58,829 nucleotides of DNA from Phycisphaerales bacterium (GTDB lineage Bacteria; Planctomycetota; Phycisphaerae; Phycisphaerales; UBA1924), in the NCBI GenBank assembly GCA_019750095.1, contig JAIEOW010000039.1:1-58829 (forward strand). Reading direction: 5' to 3'. Each line of letters opens with the position of its first letter. Positions within the stretch are counted from its first letter, which is position 1. Shown here piece by piece: positions 17,117 to 25,624 of this stretch. A program made the position numbers and the translations under genes. The notes beneath the pieces were generated by a model that had not been told where the DNA came from, did no database searches, and was given only the letters and a program-made list of their open reading frames with translations.

Positions 17117-19621
17117 GTGAACGCTTCGAACCTTGCCAGCGCTTTCGGACACTTTGACGCCTCCGGGCGGCGATATGTCATTACCGATCCCGCGACCCCG
17201 ATGCCCTGGGTCAATGTCATCTGCAACGGTCGCATGGGGCTGGTCGTCAGCCAGAACGGCGGCGGGTTCACGTGGCTGGACAACAGCCAGTTGAACGTCC
17301 TCTCCCGCTGGGAGATGGACCTGGCCCGCGACGATCACGGCAAGTTCGTGTACGTCAGCGATCTGGACTCTTCAGAGATCTGGTCACTCACCCCTTCGCC
17401 CATGGGCGAGGCGATGGATGAGTACCAGTGCGTGCACGAGCCGGGACGGACGACGTTCAAGACGGCTCGGCACGGGATTCGGTCTGAGTGGGTGCTCGGC
17501 GTCGCGCCGGCGGACAATGCCGAGCTTTGGAAGATCACGCTGACCAACACCACGGATCGGGCGCGGCGGCTGCGGATCAGTTCGTTCTTCGAGTGGTGCT
17601 GCGGCGTGGCTCCGGACACGAAGCGCGAGTTCCATCGTTTGTTCTTCACGACACGGCATGACGCCAAGCGTCGCTGCATCGTGGCGCACAAGAACATGTG
17701 GGACGTGCCGAGCAAGGACGAGCGGCTGCACTGGAATCGTCCGTGGCCGTATGTGGCGGCGCATGCGGTGGCGGGCGTGACGTTTTCTCAGGACGTCGCG
17801 CTGGGCGATAAGCGGCTGTTCTTCGGTCGCTATGGCTCCAAGTCGCGCCCCGCGGCGATGACGCATGCCACGCCTCCAGCGCCCGCGACGCTGAACAACT
17901 TCGGGCGATTCGGCGACGCGTCGGCCGCGCTGGGCGGCGATCTGACGCTGAAGCCGGGTGAGAGCGTGACGCTGGTGTATGTGCTGGCGATCGCCGACGA
18001 TGAGCCGGGCGTGCTATCGATCATCGACAAGTATTCGAGCGTGAACGCGGCGAGCGCGGGGCTGGATGGCGCGACGATCATGTGGGACAAGCTGCTGGAG
18101 CCTTCGAAGGTTTCCAGCGGGATGCCGGACTTTGATCTGCTGAACTCGACGTGGCTTGCGTATCAGGCGATCAGCGGTCGATTGTGGGCGCGGACGGGGT
18201 ATTACCAGCAGTCGGGCGCGTTCGGGTTCCGCGATCAGCTGCAGGACAGCCAGGTGTGGCTGCCGCGTGATCCGTCGCAGACGCGCAAGCAGATTATGCT
18301 GCACGCGGCGCACCAGTTTGCTGATGGCAGCGTGTATCACTGGTGGCACCCGCTGGCGGAGTTCGGCAATCACACGGCGTGCAGCGATGACTATCTGTGG
18401 CTGCCGTTCCTGACGGCGAACTACATCAAGGACACGGGCGACTGGTCGATTCTCGATGCGACGGCGGCGTTTGTCGATGACGCAACGCCCGCGACGCTGA
18501 TGGACCATTGCAAGCGGAGCATCGCGCGGAGTCTGGCGCGGCACAGTTCACGCGGCTTGCCGCTGATCGGGTCGTGCGATTGGAACGACGGACTCTCGGC
18601 GATGGGCGTGGGGGGCAAGGGCGAGAGCGTGTGGCTTGCGCAGTGGCTGGCGGCCGTGCTGAGCGACTTTGCGCATGTGCTTGAACATGCTCCGGGCAAG
18701 GCGGAGGCGCGGCTGGCGAGTTCGTATCGGGCCAAGCGTGAGGAGCTGATCGGGGCGGTGAATCAGCACGCGTGGGATGGCCAGTGGTATCGGGCCGCGA
18801 CGCGTGATGATGGCCGCTGGATCGGCACGAGCACCGACGCCGAGGGCAAGGTGTTTTTGAACACGCAGACGTGGGCGATTCTGGCGGATGCGGCTCCGCG
18901 CGAGCGCGAAGACGCGGCGTGGTCGAGCGTGAAGCAGCATCTGATTCGGCCGATGGGCCCGCTGCTGTCGGCGCCCGCGTATACCACGCCCGACGAGACG
19001 ATCGGGTACATCACGCGGTATGCCCCGGGGCTGCGCGAGAATGGCGGCGTGTACATGCACGCGGCGACGTGGGCGCTCGCCGCGGCGTGCAAGCGGCGGG
19101 ATGTTGATGCGGTGGAGAAGATCTGGCGATCGATTTCGCCGCCGCTGCGTGGGCATGATGCCGAGGGGTATGTGGCGGAGCCGTTTGTGACGCCGGGCAA
19201 TGTGGATGGTCCGGACTCGACCACCCCCGGCAAGGCGGGATGGACGTGGTACACGGGCTCGGCGGCGTGGCTGAATCGTGTGTCGCTGGAATGGATCATC
19301 GGCATTCGTCCGACGTGGGAGGGGCTGGCGATTGATCCGTGCCCGTTTGCCGCGCTCGGTCGCGTGGAAGCGACACGGGTGTGGCGCGGGCGGAAGGTGC
19401 GGGTTGAGTTTGACGCCGCGGCGTATAGCGCGGGCAGCACGCCGCGGCTGATGGTGAATGGACAGGAACAATCGGGCAACATCATCCGCGAGGATGCGTA
19501 TCCCAAGGGTGCGGAGTTGCACGTGGTGGTGAGCTGGGGCGTGAGCGGCGTGGCGATTCGGCACGCCAGCGGCGTCTCGAGCAAGGCCGCGGTGCAGCGC
19601 TCCCCAAACAGCGAGGATTAA
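17117..19621 (+). CDS. GH94-family glycoside phosphorylase
   Basis: This 834-residue protein has no signal peptide and should be cytosolic. GH94 enzymes cleave beta-glucosidic bonds with phosphate, giving a sugar 1-phosphate. The N-terminal beta-sandwich motif TPMPWVNVICNGRMGLVVSQ and the catalytic-domain motif GSCDWNDGLSAMG (DWND at about residues 488-491, which carries the general acid in GH94) are clear, followed by KGESVWLAQWL. The C-terminal block VDGPDSTTPGKAGWTWYTGS is also typical. N-terminal and KGESVW motifs look closer to the beta-1,2-glucan branch than to classic cellobiose phosphorylase, but acceptor specificity cannot be read from sequence alone. It heads an operon with a sugar ABC importer. 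Confidence 0.92.
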   Translation: MNASNLASAFGHFDASGRRYVITDPATPMPWVNVICNGRMGLVVSQNGGGFTWLDNSQLNVLSRWEMDLARDDHGKFVYVSDLDSSEIWSLTPSPMGEAMDEYQCVHEPGRTTFKTARHGIRSEWVLGVAPADNAELWKITLTNTTDRARRLRISSFFEWCCGVAPDTKREFHRLFFTTRHDAKRRCIVAHKNMWDVPSKDERLHWNRPWPYVAAHAVAGVTFSQDVALGDKRLFFGRYGSKSRPAAMTHATPPAPATLNNFGRFGDASAALGGDLTLKPGESVTLVYVLAIADDEPGVLSIIDKYSSVNAASAGLDGATIMWDKLLEPSKVSSGMPDFDLLNSTWLAYQAISGRLWARTGYYQQSGAFGFRDQLQDSQVWLPRDPSQTRKQIMLHAAHQFADGSVYHWWHPLAEFGNHTACSDDYLWLPFLTANYIKDTGDWSILDATAAFVDDATPATLMDHCKRSIARSLARHSSRGLPLIGSCDWNDGLSAMGVGGKGESVWLAQWLAAVLSDFAHVLEHAPGKAEARLASSYRAKREELIGAVNQHAWDGQWYRAATRDDGRWIGTSTDAEGKVFLNTQTWAILADAAPREREDAAWSSVKQHLIRPMGPLLSAPAYTTPDETIGYITRYAPGLRENGGVYMHAATWALAAACKRRDVDAVEKIWRSISPPLRGHDAEGYVAEPFVTPGNVDGPDSTTPGKAGWTWYTGSAAWLNRVSLEWIIGIRPTWEGLAIDPCPFAALGRVEATRVWRGRKVRVEFDAAAYSAGSTPRLMVNGQEQSGNIIREDAYPKGAELHVVVSWGVSGVAIRHASGVSSKAAVQRSPNSED

Positions 19622-19624
19622 ACC

Positions 19625-20395
19625 ATGCGAAAAACCCCAAAGAGCGTCGTCCGGGCCTTCACGCTCATCGAACTGCTGGTGGTGATCGCGATCATCGCGC
19701 TGCTCATCTCGATTCTGCTGCCGTCGTTGGGTTCGGCGCGGGATTCGGCGCGTGATGTGATCTGCAAGAGCAACCTTCGGCAGATCGGGCTTGGGATCCA
19801 GATGTATTTGGATGATCAGAAGGATCCGGTGTGGTTCAAGGTGCGAGGACTGCGCAACCCGGGTGTGCTGGATCACTGGGTGGTGCCGCGTGCACTCGCG
19901 GAGTATGCCGGCGATGGTCGGAGCCCGGTGTACAAGTGTCCGCGTGCCGTTGGCGGGGCGAGCGTCGCCAACCAGGATGCTCGTTTTTACCTCGAAGTTC
20001 AGGGACGCCGGATTTTTATCGATCCCGACCCGGAACAGTCTGACGTCACGCTGATCACCAACACATTCAGCAATGATCCGGCTCCAAAGATCTACACCGA
20101 ATATTGGTTCAACGACAGCGCAACCATCAGCGGCAATCGCTTCCAACGAGTCCGCTTTCCGGACTCGTTTGTGTTGGCGATGGATGCGTATGACGAAGTG
20201 CCGCGACACTCAGCCAAGACCAACCTGACGCAGCTCAACCGCTCGGCGACCGGAAATGCGATTCGCCTCAACCAGTCGCACTTTCTCTTCGGTGATCAGG
20301 CGGTTCGTTCGCTTCGCCACGATCAGTATAAGGACGGCGTGAACGACAAATACGGCAATGCCGGGCCGTTCTTCAACTGGGGCATCGGTCGCTGA
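19625..20395 (+). CDS. Pseudopilin-like protein with type IV prepilin N-terminus
   Basis: This 256-residue protein starts with a prepilin leader and helix: basic residues, then [20 protein letters not shown], with the mature Phe and the Glu five residues into the helix in place. The remainder ([25 protein letters not shown], then a globular domain) matches the planctomycete pseudopilin-like families related to DUF1559. The C-terminal [20 protein letters not shown] resembles the H-x-DG ending of that group. It begins three bases after the GH94 stop with GAGGA eight bases before ATG, so it is co-translated. Why a pseudopilin sits in a sugar operon is not known; a role at the cell surface or in secretion is a guess. 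Confidence 0.88.
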   Translation: MRKTPKSVVRAFTLIELLVVIAIIALLISILLPSLGSARDSARDVICKSNLRQIGLGIQMYLDDQKDPVWFKVRGLRNPGVLDHWVVPRALAEYAGDGRSPVYKCPRAVGGASVANQDARFYLEVQGRRIFIDPDPEQSDVTLITNTFSNDPAPKIYTEYWFNDSATISGNRFQRVRFPDSFVLAMDAYDEVPRHSAKTNLTQLNRSATGNAIRLNQSHFLFGDQAVRSLRHDQYKDGVNDKYGNAGPFFNWGIGR

Positions 20396-20427
20396 TCGCT
20401 ACGGTTGCGACGCGAGGAGAACACGTG

Positions 20428-20802
20428 ATGGGAGCGTTCCGCGATTGGCTTCAGGATCGTCCAGCCGTCGGCTATGGAGTCGTCGGTCTCATCGTCGTCA
20501 TCGCGATCGGTATTGCCATGACACGACTGGCGCGCCCGACCGAAGTGGAGGAGCTGGGCCAGTTCATCACGCTTAAGGACTCGGAGACGGGTGAAAGATG
20601 GAAGGTTCCGCTCGGCGCGATCGAGCGGAACCTGCATGGTCGGGAGTTGCCGATTGATCCGAAAGAAGGGATGCCCAATCCGACCACGGGGAAGCGGACG
20701 GGATTCCCCGAAAAGGACTGGGAGAAGATCGTTCAGCGGGTGATGGCCGAACGCCAGCAGGAGATGGCCGAACGCCAGAAGACGCTGACGCCGAAGCCGT
20801 AG
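20428..20802 (+). CDS. Small single-helix membrane protein
   Basis: This 124-residue protein has one transmembrane helix (about residues 15-33, GYGVVGLIVVIAIGIAM) and a polar C-terminal domain (TLKDSETGERWKVPLGAIERNL, then PNPTTGKRTGFPEKDWEKIVQRV) ending in a charged helix. I do not recognise the family. GGAG at 20416-20419 serves either GTG 20425 or ATG 20428. It lies 33 bases after the pseudopilin gene and 13 before the binding protein, inside the same operon. The RTGFPEKDW segment might contact the pseudopilin, but nothing shows that directly. Confidence 0.75.
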   Translation: MGAFRDWLQDRPAVGYGVVGLIVVIAIGIAMTRLARPTEVEELGQFITLKDSETGERWKVPLGAIERNLHGRELPIDPKEGMPNPTTGKRTGFPEKDWEKIVQRVMAERQQEMAERQKTLTPKP

Positions 20803-20814
20803 TACCTTGTACAC

Positions 20815-22311
20815 ATGCCCGATCGCTCCGATCCATGGTCTTTGACACGCCGAGCCGCGCTCGGCGCGCTTGGGGTTGGTGCGGCGGGGTTTGCGCTCTT
20901 TGGGCCGAGCGCGCCAAAGTCGGCGGGTGGGGCGGGTGGTGGAGGGGCGGGGCGGATCGTTCTGGATTACTGGGAGAAGTGGACGCGTCACGAGGGTGAC
21001 GCGATGGAGCGCGTGGTCGCGGCGTTCAATGCGTCGCAGGATCGCATCCATGTGCGCTATCTCGTGGTGAGCGACATCGGGCAGAAGTCGATGGTGGCGA
21101 TCGCGGGTGGGCGGCCGCCGGACATCATCGGGCTGTATGCGTTCAATGTTCCGCCGTATGCCGAGGCCAATGCGGTGATCGGGCTGGATGAGCTTGCGCC
21201 GAAGTTTGGCGTGCGAATGGAGAACTATGCGCCTGGTGTTCGGCAGGTGATGCGGCATGTGGGCAAGTGGTGGGCGGTGGTGAACACGGCGGGGTCGGTG
21301 GCGCTGTATTACAACAAGGTGCTGTATCGCGAGGTCGGGCTGGATCCGGAGCGCCCGCCGCGGACGATCGAGGAGCTTGAGGAGCATTCGCGACGGTTGG
21401 TGAAGCGCACGTCAAGCGGCGCGCTGGAGCGGGTCGGCTTCGTGCATCGCGAGCCGGGATGGTGGTCGTGGCTGTGGGCGTATCACTTTGGCGGGCGGAT
21501 CTATGACGAGACCAGGGGGCTTGCGCTGATCGATTCGCCGGAGAACGTTCGTGCGATGGCGTGGATCGCTCGGAGCAATGAGGAACTGGGTGTGAAGGCG
21601 CTAGCGAAGCTGGGAGATGGATTTGGGAGCTACTTCACGCCGGAGAATCCGTTTCTGACGGGCAAGGTGGGGATGATCGTGCAGGGGCCGTGGATCGCGA
21701 ATCTGGTTGACGCGTTCAAGCCGGATTTGGATTATGGAGTAGCGCCGTTTCCGGTGGCGAGCGGGATGGAGCGTGCGGGTGGTGAAGGCGGGGCGGGGCC
21801 GGTGGGATTGATCGATACCGACGTGCTGGTGATTCCGCGTGGCGCTCGGCATCCCGAGGCGGCGATGGAGTTCATCGCGTTCACGCAGCGTCAGGACATG
21901 ACCGAACTGCTTGCGCGGGCGCACTGCAAGCCGTCGCCGCTGATGGAGGTGAGCGAGGCGTTTCAGAAGACGCATCCGAATCGGGGCATCGCTGTGCACC
22001 GGGCGATCCTGGCGAGCGAGCGGGCGTTCATCGCGCCGCCGACGCCGGTGTGGCAGCGGCTGAAGGATGAGTTTGACGGGATGGTGCTGCGGATCGCGAG
22101 CGGATCGGTGTCGGCCGCGGCGGGGTGTGCGGACTTGCAGAAGCGGGCGCAGGGGATGATTGATGACGCGGCGCGGACGCGGCGGGCGCGATATGGAACC
22201 CTCTCTCAGCATGGTGGCACAGGCGTCCCGCCTGTGTCTTTCACGCGTGGTGCTTCTCACAGGCGGGACGCCTGTGCCACCGATGCTGAGAACAGTGGGG
22301 GATCTCTGTGA
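20815..22311 (+). CDS. Sugar ABC transporter substrate-binding protein with a repeat-encoded tail
   Basis: This 498-residue protein is a family-1 extracellular solute-binding protein. It has a Tat-like signal (LTRRAALGALGVGAAGFALF) and binding-protein motifs IVLDYWEKWTRHEGDAM, PPDIIGLYAFNVPPYAEANAV, VALYYNKVLY and FLTGKVGMIVQGPW. It should capture oligosaccharide in the periplasm and hand it to the two permeases downstream. The last 40 or so residues (from about GTLSQHGGTGVPPV to the end) are encoded by a dispersed inverted repeat at 22208-22287, so the ancestral protein probably ended earlier. It overlaps the first permease by four bases (GTGA). No ATPase is encoded nearby, as is common for such importers. 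Confidence 0.93.
   Translation: MPDRSDPWSLTRRAALGALGVGAAGFALFGPSAPKSAGGAGGGGAGRIVLDYWEKWTRHEGDAMERVVAAFNASQDRIHVRYLVVSDIGQKSMVAIAGGRPPDIIGLYAFNVPPYAEANAVIGLDELAPKFGVRMENYAPGVRQVMRHVGKWWAVVNTAGSVALYYNKVLYREVGLDPERPPRTIEELEEHSRRLVKRTSSGALERVGFVHREPGWWSWLWAYHFGGRIYDETRGLALIDSPENVRAMAWIARSNEELGVKALAKLGDGFGSYFTPENPFLTGKVGMIVQGPWIANLVDAFKPDLDYGVAPFPVASGMERAGGEGGAGPVGLIDTDVLVIPRGARHPEAAMEFIAFTQRQDMTELLARAHCKPSPLMEVSEAFQKTHPNRGIAVHRAILASERAFIAPPTPVWQRLKDEFDGMVLRIASGSVSAAAGCADLQKRAQGMIDDAARTRRARYGTLSQHGGTGVPPVSFTRGASHRRDACATDAENSGGSL
22208..22287. repeat. Long inverted repeat inside the 3' end of the binding-protein gene
   Basis: Two arms of about 29 bases (22208-22236 and 22258-22287) are near-perfect reverse complements around a 21-base loop, and each arm is itself nearly palindromic. 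The left arm's 24-bp core is identical to the copy at 1885-1908. The transcript would fold into a very stable hairpin just before the permease start. Confidence 0.9.
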
Positions 22312-23213
22312 CCTCGCGTGGCCGAGCGTGGCGCGATGAGCTGACGGGGCTGGCGTGGGCCGGGCCGTGGCTGATCGGGTCGGCGGTGTTTGTGCTGCTG
22401 CCGATGGGCATGAGCGCGTATTACGCGCTCACCGACTATCCGCTTTTGGAACCCCCGATGTTTGTGGGGCTGAAGAACTTTCGTGATCTGGCGGGGGATC
22501 CGACGTTCTGGCGCGTGGTGAAGAACACGGCCCTGTATGCGGGCGTGTCGATCCCGGTGTTCACGCTCGTTGCGCTTGTGCTGGCGGGGCTGCTCAACAG
22601 CCGCGTGCGGTTTGGGCGGGTGTATCAGGCGGCGGTGTTCATCCCGACGCTGGTGCCGCTGATCGCGTCGGCGATGGTGTGGTTCTGGCTGTTCAATGGT
22701 GAGTATGGGCTGGTGAACAAGGTGCTGGGGCCGGTTCTGAGACCGTTTGGGCTTTCGCCGCCGGCGTGGATTGCGGATGAGGCGTGGGTGCTGCCCTCGA
22801 TGGTGCTGATGACGCTGTGGGGGGTTGGGCAGAGCGTGGTGATTTATGTGGCGGCGATGCAGGATGTGCCGAGGCAGCTCTATGAGGCGGCGGAGCTTGA
22901 CGGCATGGGGCCGGTGCGGCGATTCGTGCACGTGACGCTGCCGATGATCTCGCCGGCGATCCTGTTCAATGTGATTGCGCTGACGATCTCGGCGGTGCAG
23001 GTGTTCGCGGTGCCGTATGTGATGTTCCGCAGGCCGCAGGGGACGAATCCGGCGGGGCACTATTACACGATGTATCTGTACGAGACGGGCTTTGTGTACG
23101 GGCGGATGGGGTACGCGTGCGCGATGGCGTGGATACAGCTTCTGGTGGTGCTCGCGCTCACCGGGGTGATGATGTTCGCGAGCCGGAGAGTGGTGCACTA
23201 CACCCGCACATGA
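22308..23213 (+). CDS. Sugar ABC transporter permease, MalF-like
   Basis: This 301-residue protein has about six transmembrane helices beginning TGLAWAGPWLIGSAVFVLLPM. The EAA loop that docks with the ATPase is visible as LYEAAELDGMGPVRRFVHVTLPMISPA near residue 185-210. It pairs with the following MalG-like permease to form the channel for the sugar bound by the upstream protein. The GTG start overlaps the binding-protein stop (GTGA, 22308-22311), and its own stop overlaps the next start (ATGA, 23210-23213). A strong hairpin just upstream may lower its translation relative to the binding protein. Confidence 0.93.
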   Translation: MTSRGRAWRDELTGLAWAGPWLIGSAVFVLLPMGMSAYYALTDYPLLEPPMFVGLKNFRDLAGDPTFWRVVKNTALYAGVSIPVFTLVALVLAGLLNSRVRFGRVYQAAVFIPTLVPLIASAMVWFWLFNGEYGLVNKVLGPVLRPFGLSPPAWIADEAWVLPSMVLMTLWGVGQSVVIYVAAMQDVPRQLYEAAELDGMGPVRRFVHVTLPMISPAILFNVIALTISAVQVFAVPYVMFRRPQGTNPAGHYYTMYLYETGFVYGRMGYACAMAWIQLLVVLALTGVMMFASRRVVHYTRT

Positions 23214-24079
23214 GAAGGCAGAAGGGACCAACATCGAGGCCGCTGACGCGGCTCATGATCCACGCGACGCTCGCGCTGGTGAGTGTGCTGTTTCTTGCGC
23301 CGCTGGTGTGGATGCTGGCGACGAGCATGATGCCGGAGTCTCAGGCGGCGAGCCAGAGCATTCGGCTGTTGCCCGACCCGCCGAGCGCGGTGTTCACGCA
23401 CGCGAAAGAGAACTACAAGAGCGTGTGGAACGATCGGACAATCCGGTTTCCGCTGTATCTGCGGAACACGCTGATCGTGGCGGCCCTGGGTGTGGCGGGA
23501 ATGACGCTGTCGAGCGCGGTGGTGGCGTATGGGCTGAGCCGGGTGCAGTGGCGCGGTCGCGGGGCGGTGTTCTTTCTTGTGCTGGCGACGATGATGATCC
23601 CGTTTCCGGTGCTGATGGTGCCGCTGTATTTGATTTTTCGCGAGCTGGGATGGATCGGAACGCTGACGCCGCTGTGGGCGCCGGCGTGGTTTGGCGGGGC
23701 GTTCAATATCTTTCTGCTGCGTCAGTTCTTCATGACGATCCCGCGCGAGCTGGATGAAGCGGCGCGGATCGATGGGTGCTCGCACTGGACGATCTTCTGG
23801 CGGATTATCTTGCCGCTGAGCAAGCCTGCGCTGGCGGTGGTGGCGTTGTTTCACTTTATTTACGTGTGGAACGACTTCGTGGGGCCGTTGATCTATCTCA
23901 CGGATCAGGATCAGTACACGCTGGCGCTGGGGTTGCAGTTGTATCAGTCTCAGGCGGGGAACACGCCGTGGAATCTGCTGATGGCGGCGAGTGCGCTGAT
24001 GGTTTCGCCGCTGGTCTTGTTGTTTGTGCTGACGCAGCGGACGTTTGTGCGCGGGGTGTCGACGGAGGGGCTGAAGTAG
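23210..24079 (+). CDS. Sugar ABC transporter permease, MalG-like
   Basis: This 289-residue protein is the second channel subunit, with about six helices (LALVSVLFLAPLVWMLATSMM first). The EAA loop IPRELDEAARIDGCSHWTIFWRIILPLSKPALA is present as consecutive motifs around residues 180-212. The start at 23210 is chosen because it overlaps the MalF-like stop by four bases; the open frame further upstream overlaps that gene and is not family-like. No transporter ATPase follows, so a shared MsmX/UgpC-type ATPase encoded elsewhere is expected. The gene ends the operon that begins with GH94. A spacer of 162 bases with an operator-like site follows. Confidence 0.92.
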   Translation: MRRQKGPTSRPLTRLMIHATLALVSVLFLAPLVWMLATSMMPESQAASQSIRLLPDPPSAVFTHAKENYKSVWNDRTIRFPLYLRNTLIVAALGVAGMTLSSAVVAYGLSRVQWRGRGAVFFLVLATMMIPFPVLMVPLYLIFRELGWIGTLTPLWAPAWFGGAFNIFLLRQFFMTIPRELDEAARIDGCSHWTIFWRIILPLSKPALAVVALFHFIYVWNDFVGPLIYLTDQDQYTLALGLQLYQSQAGNTPWNLLMAASALMVSPLVLLFVLTQRTFVRGVSTEGLK

Positions 24080-24170
24080 AACCCCGTAGATTCCCCGGGC
24101 AACCGGAAATCCATAAATGCGGAAGGAAAGCAAGAGGCGGGGTTGCAAGAGGTGAAGAGTTGGGTCACAA

Positions 24171-24184
24171 TGTAAGCGGTTACG
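24171..24184. promoter_or_regulatory. Predicted LacI-family operator upstream of the dockerin-tagged protein
   Basis: TGTAAGCGGTTACG lies 57 bp before ATG 24242. GTAA and TTAC flank a 4-bp centre as at 13159. Position and sequence match the sites before the other units of the locus. Confidence 0.7.
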
Positions 24185-24241
24185 CGAAGTGCGACGTCTC
24201 GTTCTGAGGCGTTGCTTCGAGCGTTCATCGAGGAGCAGGAC

Positions 24242-25228
24242 ATGATCAAGAGGACGATTCTCGCCGTCGCGTGTATGGGGCTGTTTGCTGGGGCCGCGGC
24301 TGGGCAGGTGCCCGCGCTGGTCAACGGCAACATGGAGACTCCGGATCCGTTTCTGCAGGGGTTCGGGATTCTGAAGCCGCTTGGGTGGCGGATGTACAAC
24401 TTCGTGGAGTATCGCACGGTGGGCGACGGCATGCTGCCCGCGCCGCAGGTGCGGTCGGGGACGCGGTCGGTCCGGCTTCCCGGTGGCGAGGGGCGGCCGT
24501 TTGGCGAGTTTGGCGGGGTGCACTCTGAAGATCAGCTCGATCTGAACAACATCAACAGCCCGCGGAACTGGCCGAACTACAACTTCAACCCGGGCAACGC
24601 GGCGGTGGGTCGTCCGATCAAGGCCAAGTGCTGGTTCATGATCCCCGCGAACGATCCGATGGTGAAGTCGCGGTTCGGGATCAAGGTCAACTTCCTGAAT
24701 GATCCGGGCGTGGACGGCACGAACTTCGGCGTGTTCTACTTCAAGGAAGTGCTGGCGATCGACCCCGAGGCGGCGGTGCCTTTTCCGGGTACGACGGTGG
24801 TGACGGTGTCGACCCCCAGCGGCCCGCAGCAGGGGATTCATACGAACGGGCAGTGGCTGCCGCTTGAGGTGACGGTGAGCCAGCAGACGGACTTTCCGTC
24901 GCCGATCGCGGACCCGCCATCGAGCTTTGAACGGGCGCGGATGAACATGCTCGCGCTGCGGTTTGACATCTTCCCAGACGGCGGCACGCCGGCACCGTTC
25001 TCTCAGGGCACGGTGTGGGTGGATGATCTGGAGCTTTTCCAGGAAGCCGCGGCCCCGGCATGCCCGGCGGACTTTGACGGCATGGGCGGCGTCACGGTGC
25101 AGGACATCTTCGGCTTCCTGAACGCGTGGTTTGCCAGCGATCCCCGGGCCGACTTTGACGGCACGGGTGGGGTGACGGTGCAGGACATCTTTGCGTTTCT
25201 GAACGCGTGGTTTGCGGGTTGCCCGTAA
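24242..25228 (+). CDS. Secreted carbohydrate-binding candidate with GC-type dockerin tag
   Basis: This 328-residue protein has a signal peptide (MIKRTILAVACMGLFAGAAAG). The mature region begins LVNGNMETPDP, typical of jelly-roll carbohydrate-binding modules, and continues with beta-rich segments to VWVDDLELF near residue 265. The C-terminus has two tandem dockerin loops, each with an Asp-rich turn followed by VTVQDIF and FLNAWF, the GC-type tag that anchors planctomycete exported proteins. AGGAG lies six bases before ATG 24242. An operator-like site upstream and a terminator downstream mark it as its own transcript in the sugar regulon. It probably holds or presents the polysaccharide at the surface, by inference. 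Confidence 0.83.
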   Translation: MIKRTILAVACMGLFAGAAAGQVPALVNGNMETPDPFLQGFGILKPLGWRMYNFVEYRTVGDGMLPAPQVRSGTRSVRLPGGEGRPFGEFGGVHSEDQLDLNNINSPRNWPNYNFNPGNAAVGRPIKAKCWFMIPANDPMVKSRFGIKVNFLNDPGVDGTNFGVFYFKEVLAIDPEAAVPFPGTTVVTVSTPSGPQQGIHTNGQWLPLEVTVSQQTDFPSPIADPPSSFERARMNMLALRFDIFPDGGTPAPFSQGTVWVDDLELFQEAAAPACPADFDGMGGVTVQDIFGFLNAWFASDPRADFDGTGGVTVQDIFAFLNAWFAGCP

Positions 25229-25263
25229 GCCTGATTGGCCAGCCGATTCTGATTTGATCTCTG

Positions 25264-25292
25264 GAGCCCCGCACGATGTGCGGGGCTCTTTT
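25264..25292 (+). terminator. Rho-independent terminator of the dockerin-tagged gene
   Basis: GAGCCCC and GGGGCTC pair around a central GCAC/GTGC stem at 25264-25288, followed by TTTT. It lies 36 bases after the stop codon. Confidence 0.88.
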
Positions 25293-25624
25293 CACATGGT
25301 CGGAAGTGCGATGGGCTTTGGCCCGTTGGCTTGCTTGCATTTCATACTGAGTCCGTGTGCGATCCGGGGTACTTCGGAAACGTGCGGCACACAGAGAGTG
25401 CTGGCACATTCGCCCGAAGGGCTGATCGACAGTAAAAGTGCGACTCGGTCGCCGCGGAGTCGTGATTCAAGGCATGCCGCAGGAGTGCTCGCTGCGGTCC
25501 TGGACGCACGCGACGGGCACGCCTTCGGCGTGCGGTCACAGATAAACAACGAAGTGCTTTGCGATACGCTTTCCGGGGGTGGCTCGCAAAGCCTCGCTCA
25601 CCCCCGGCTACTGACCACCAGCCC
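25293..25624. other. Gene-free spacer with palindromic repeat modules
   Basis: No convincing gene is present. Several short hairpins typical of dispersed intergenic repeats can be seen, such as CACGCCTTCGGCGTG near 25518, CCGGGGGTGG/CACCCCCGG (25574-25606) around CTCGCAAAGCCTCGCT, and AGCCCTTCGGGCT at 25620-25632, which leads into the 86-bp tandem repeat. Confidence 0.6.

Noticed and set aside
18548..20209. 553-residue minus-strand reading frame
   Set aside because: It is antisense to GH94 and the pseudopilin gene, which are well supported, and its translation shows no family-like motif.
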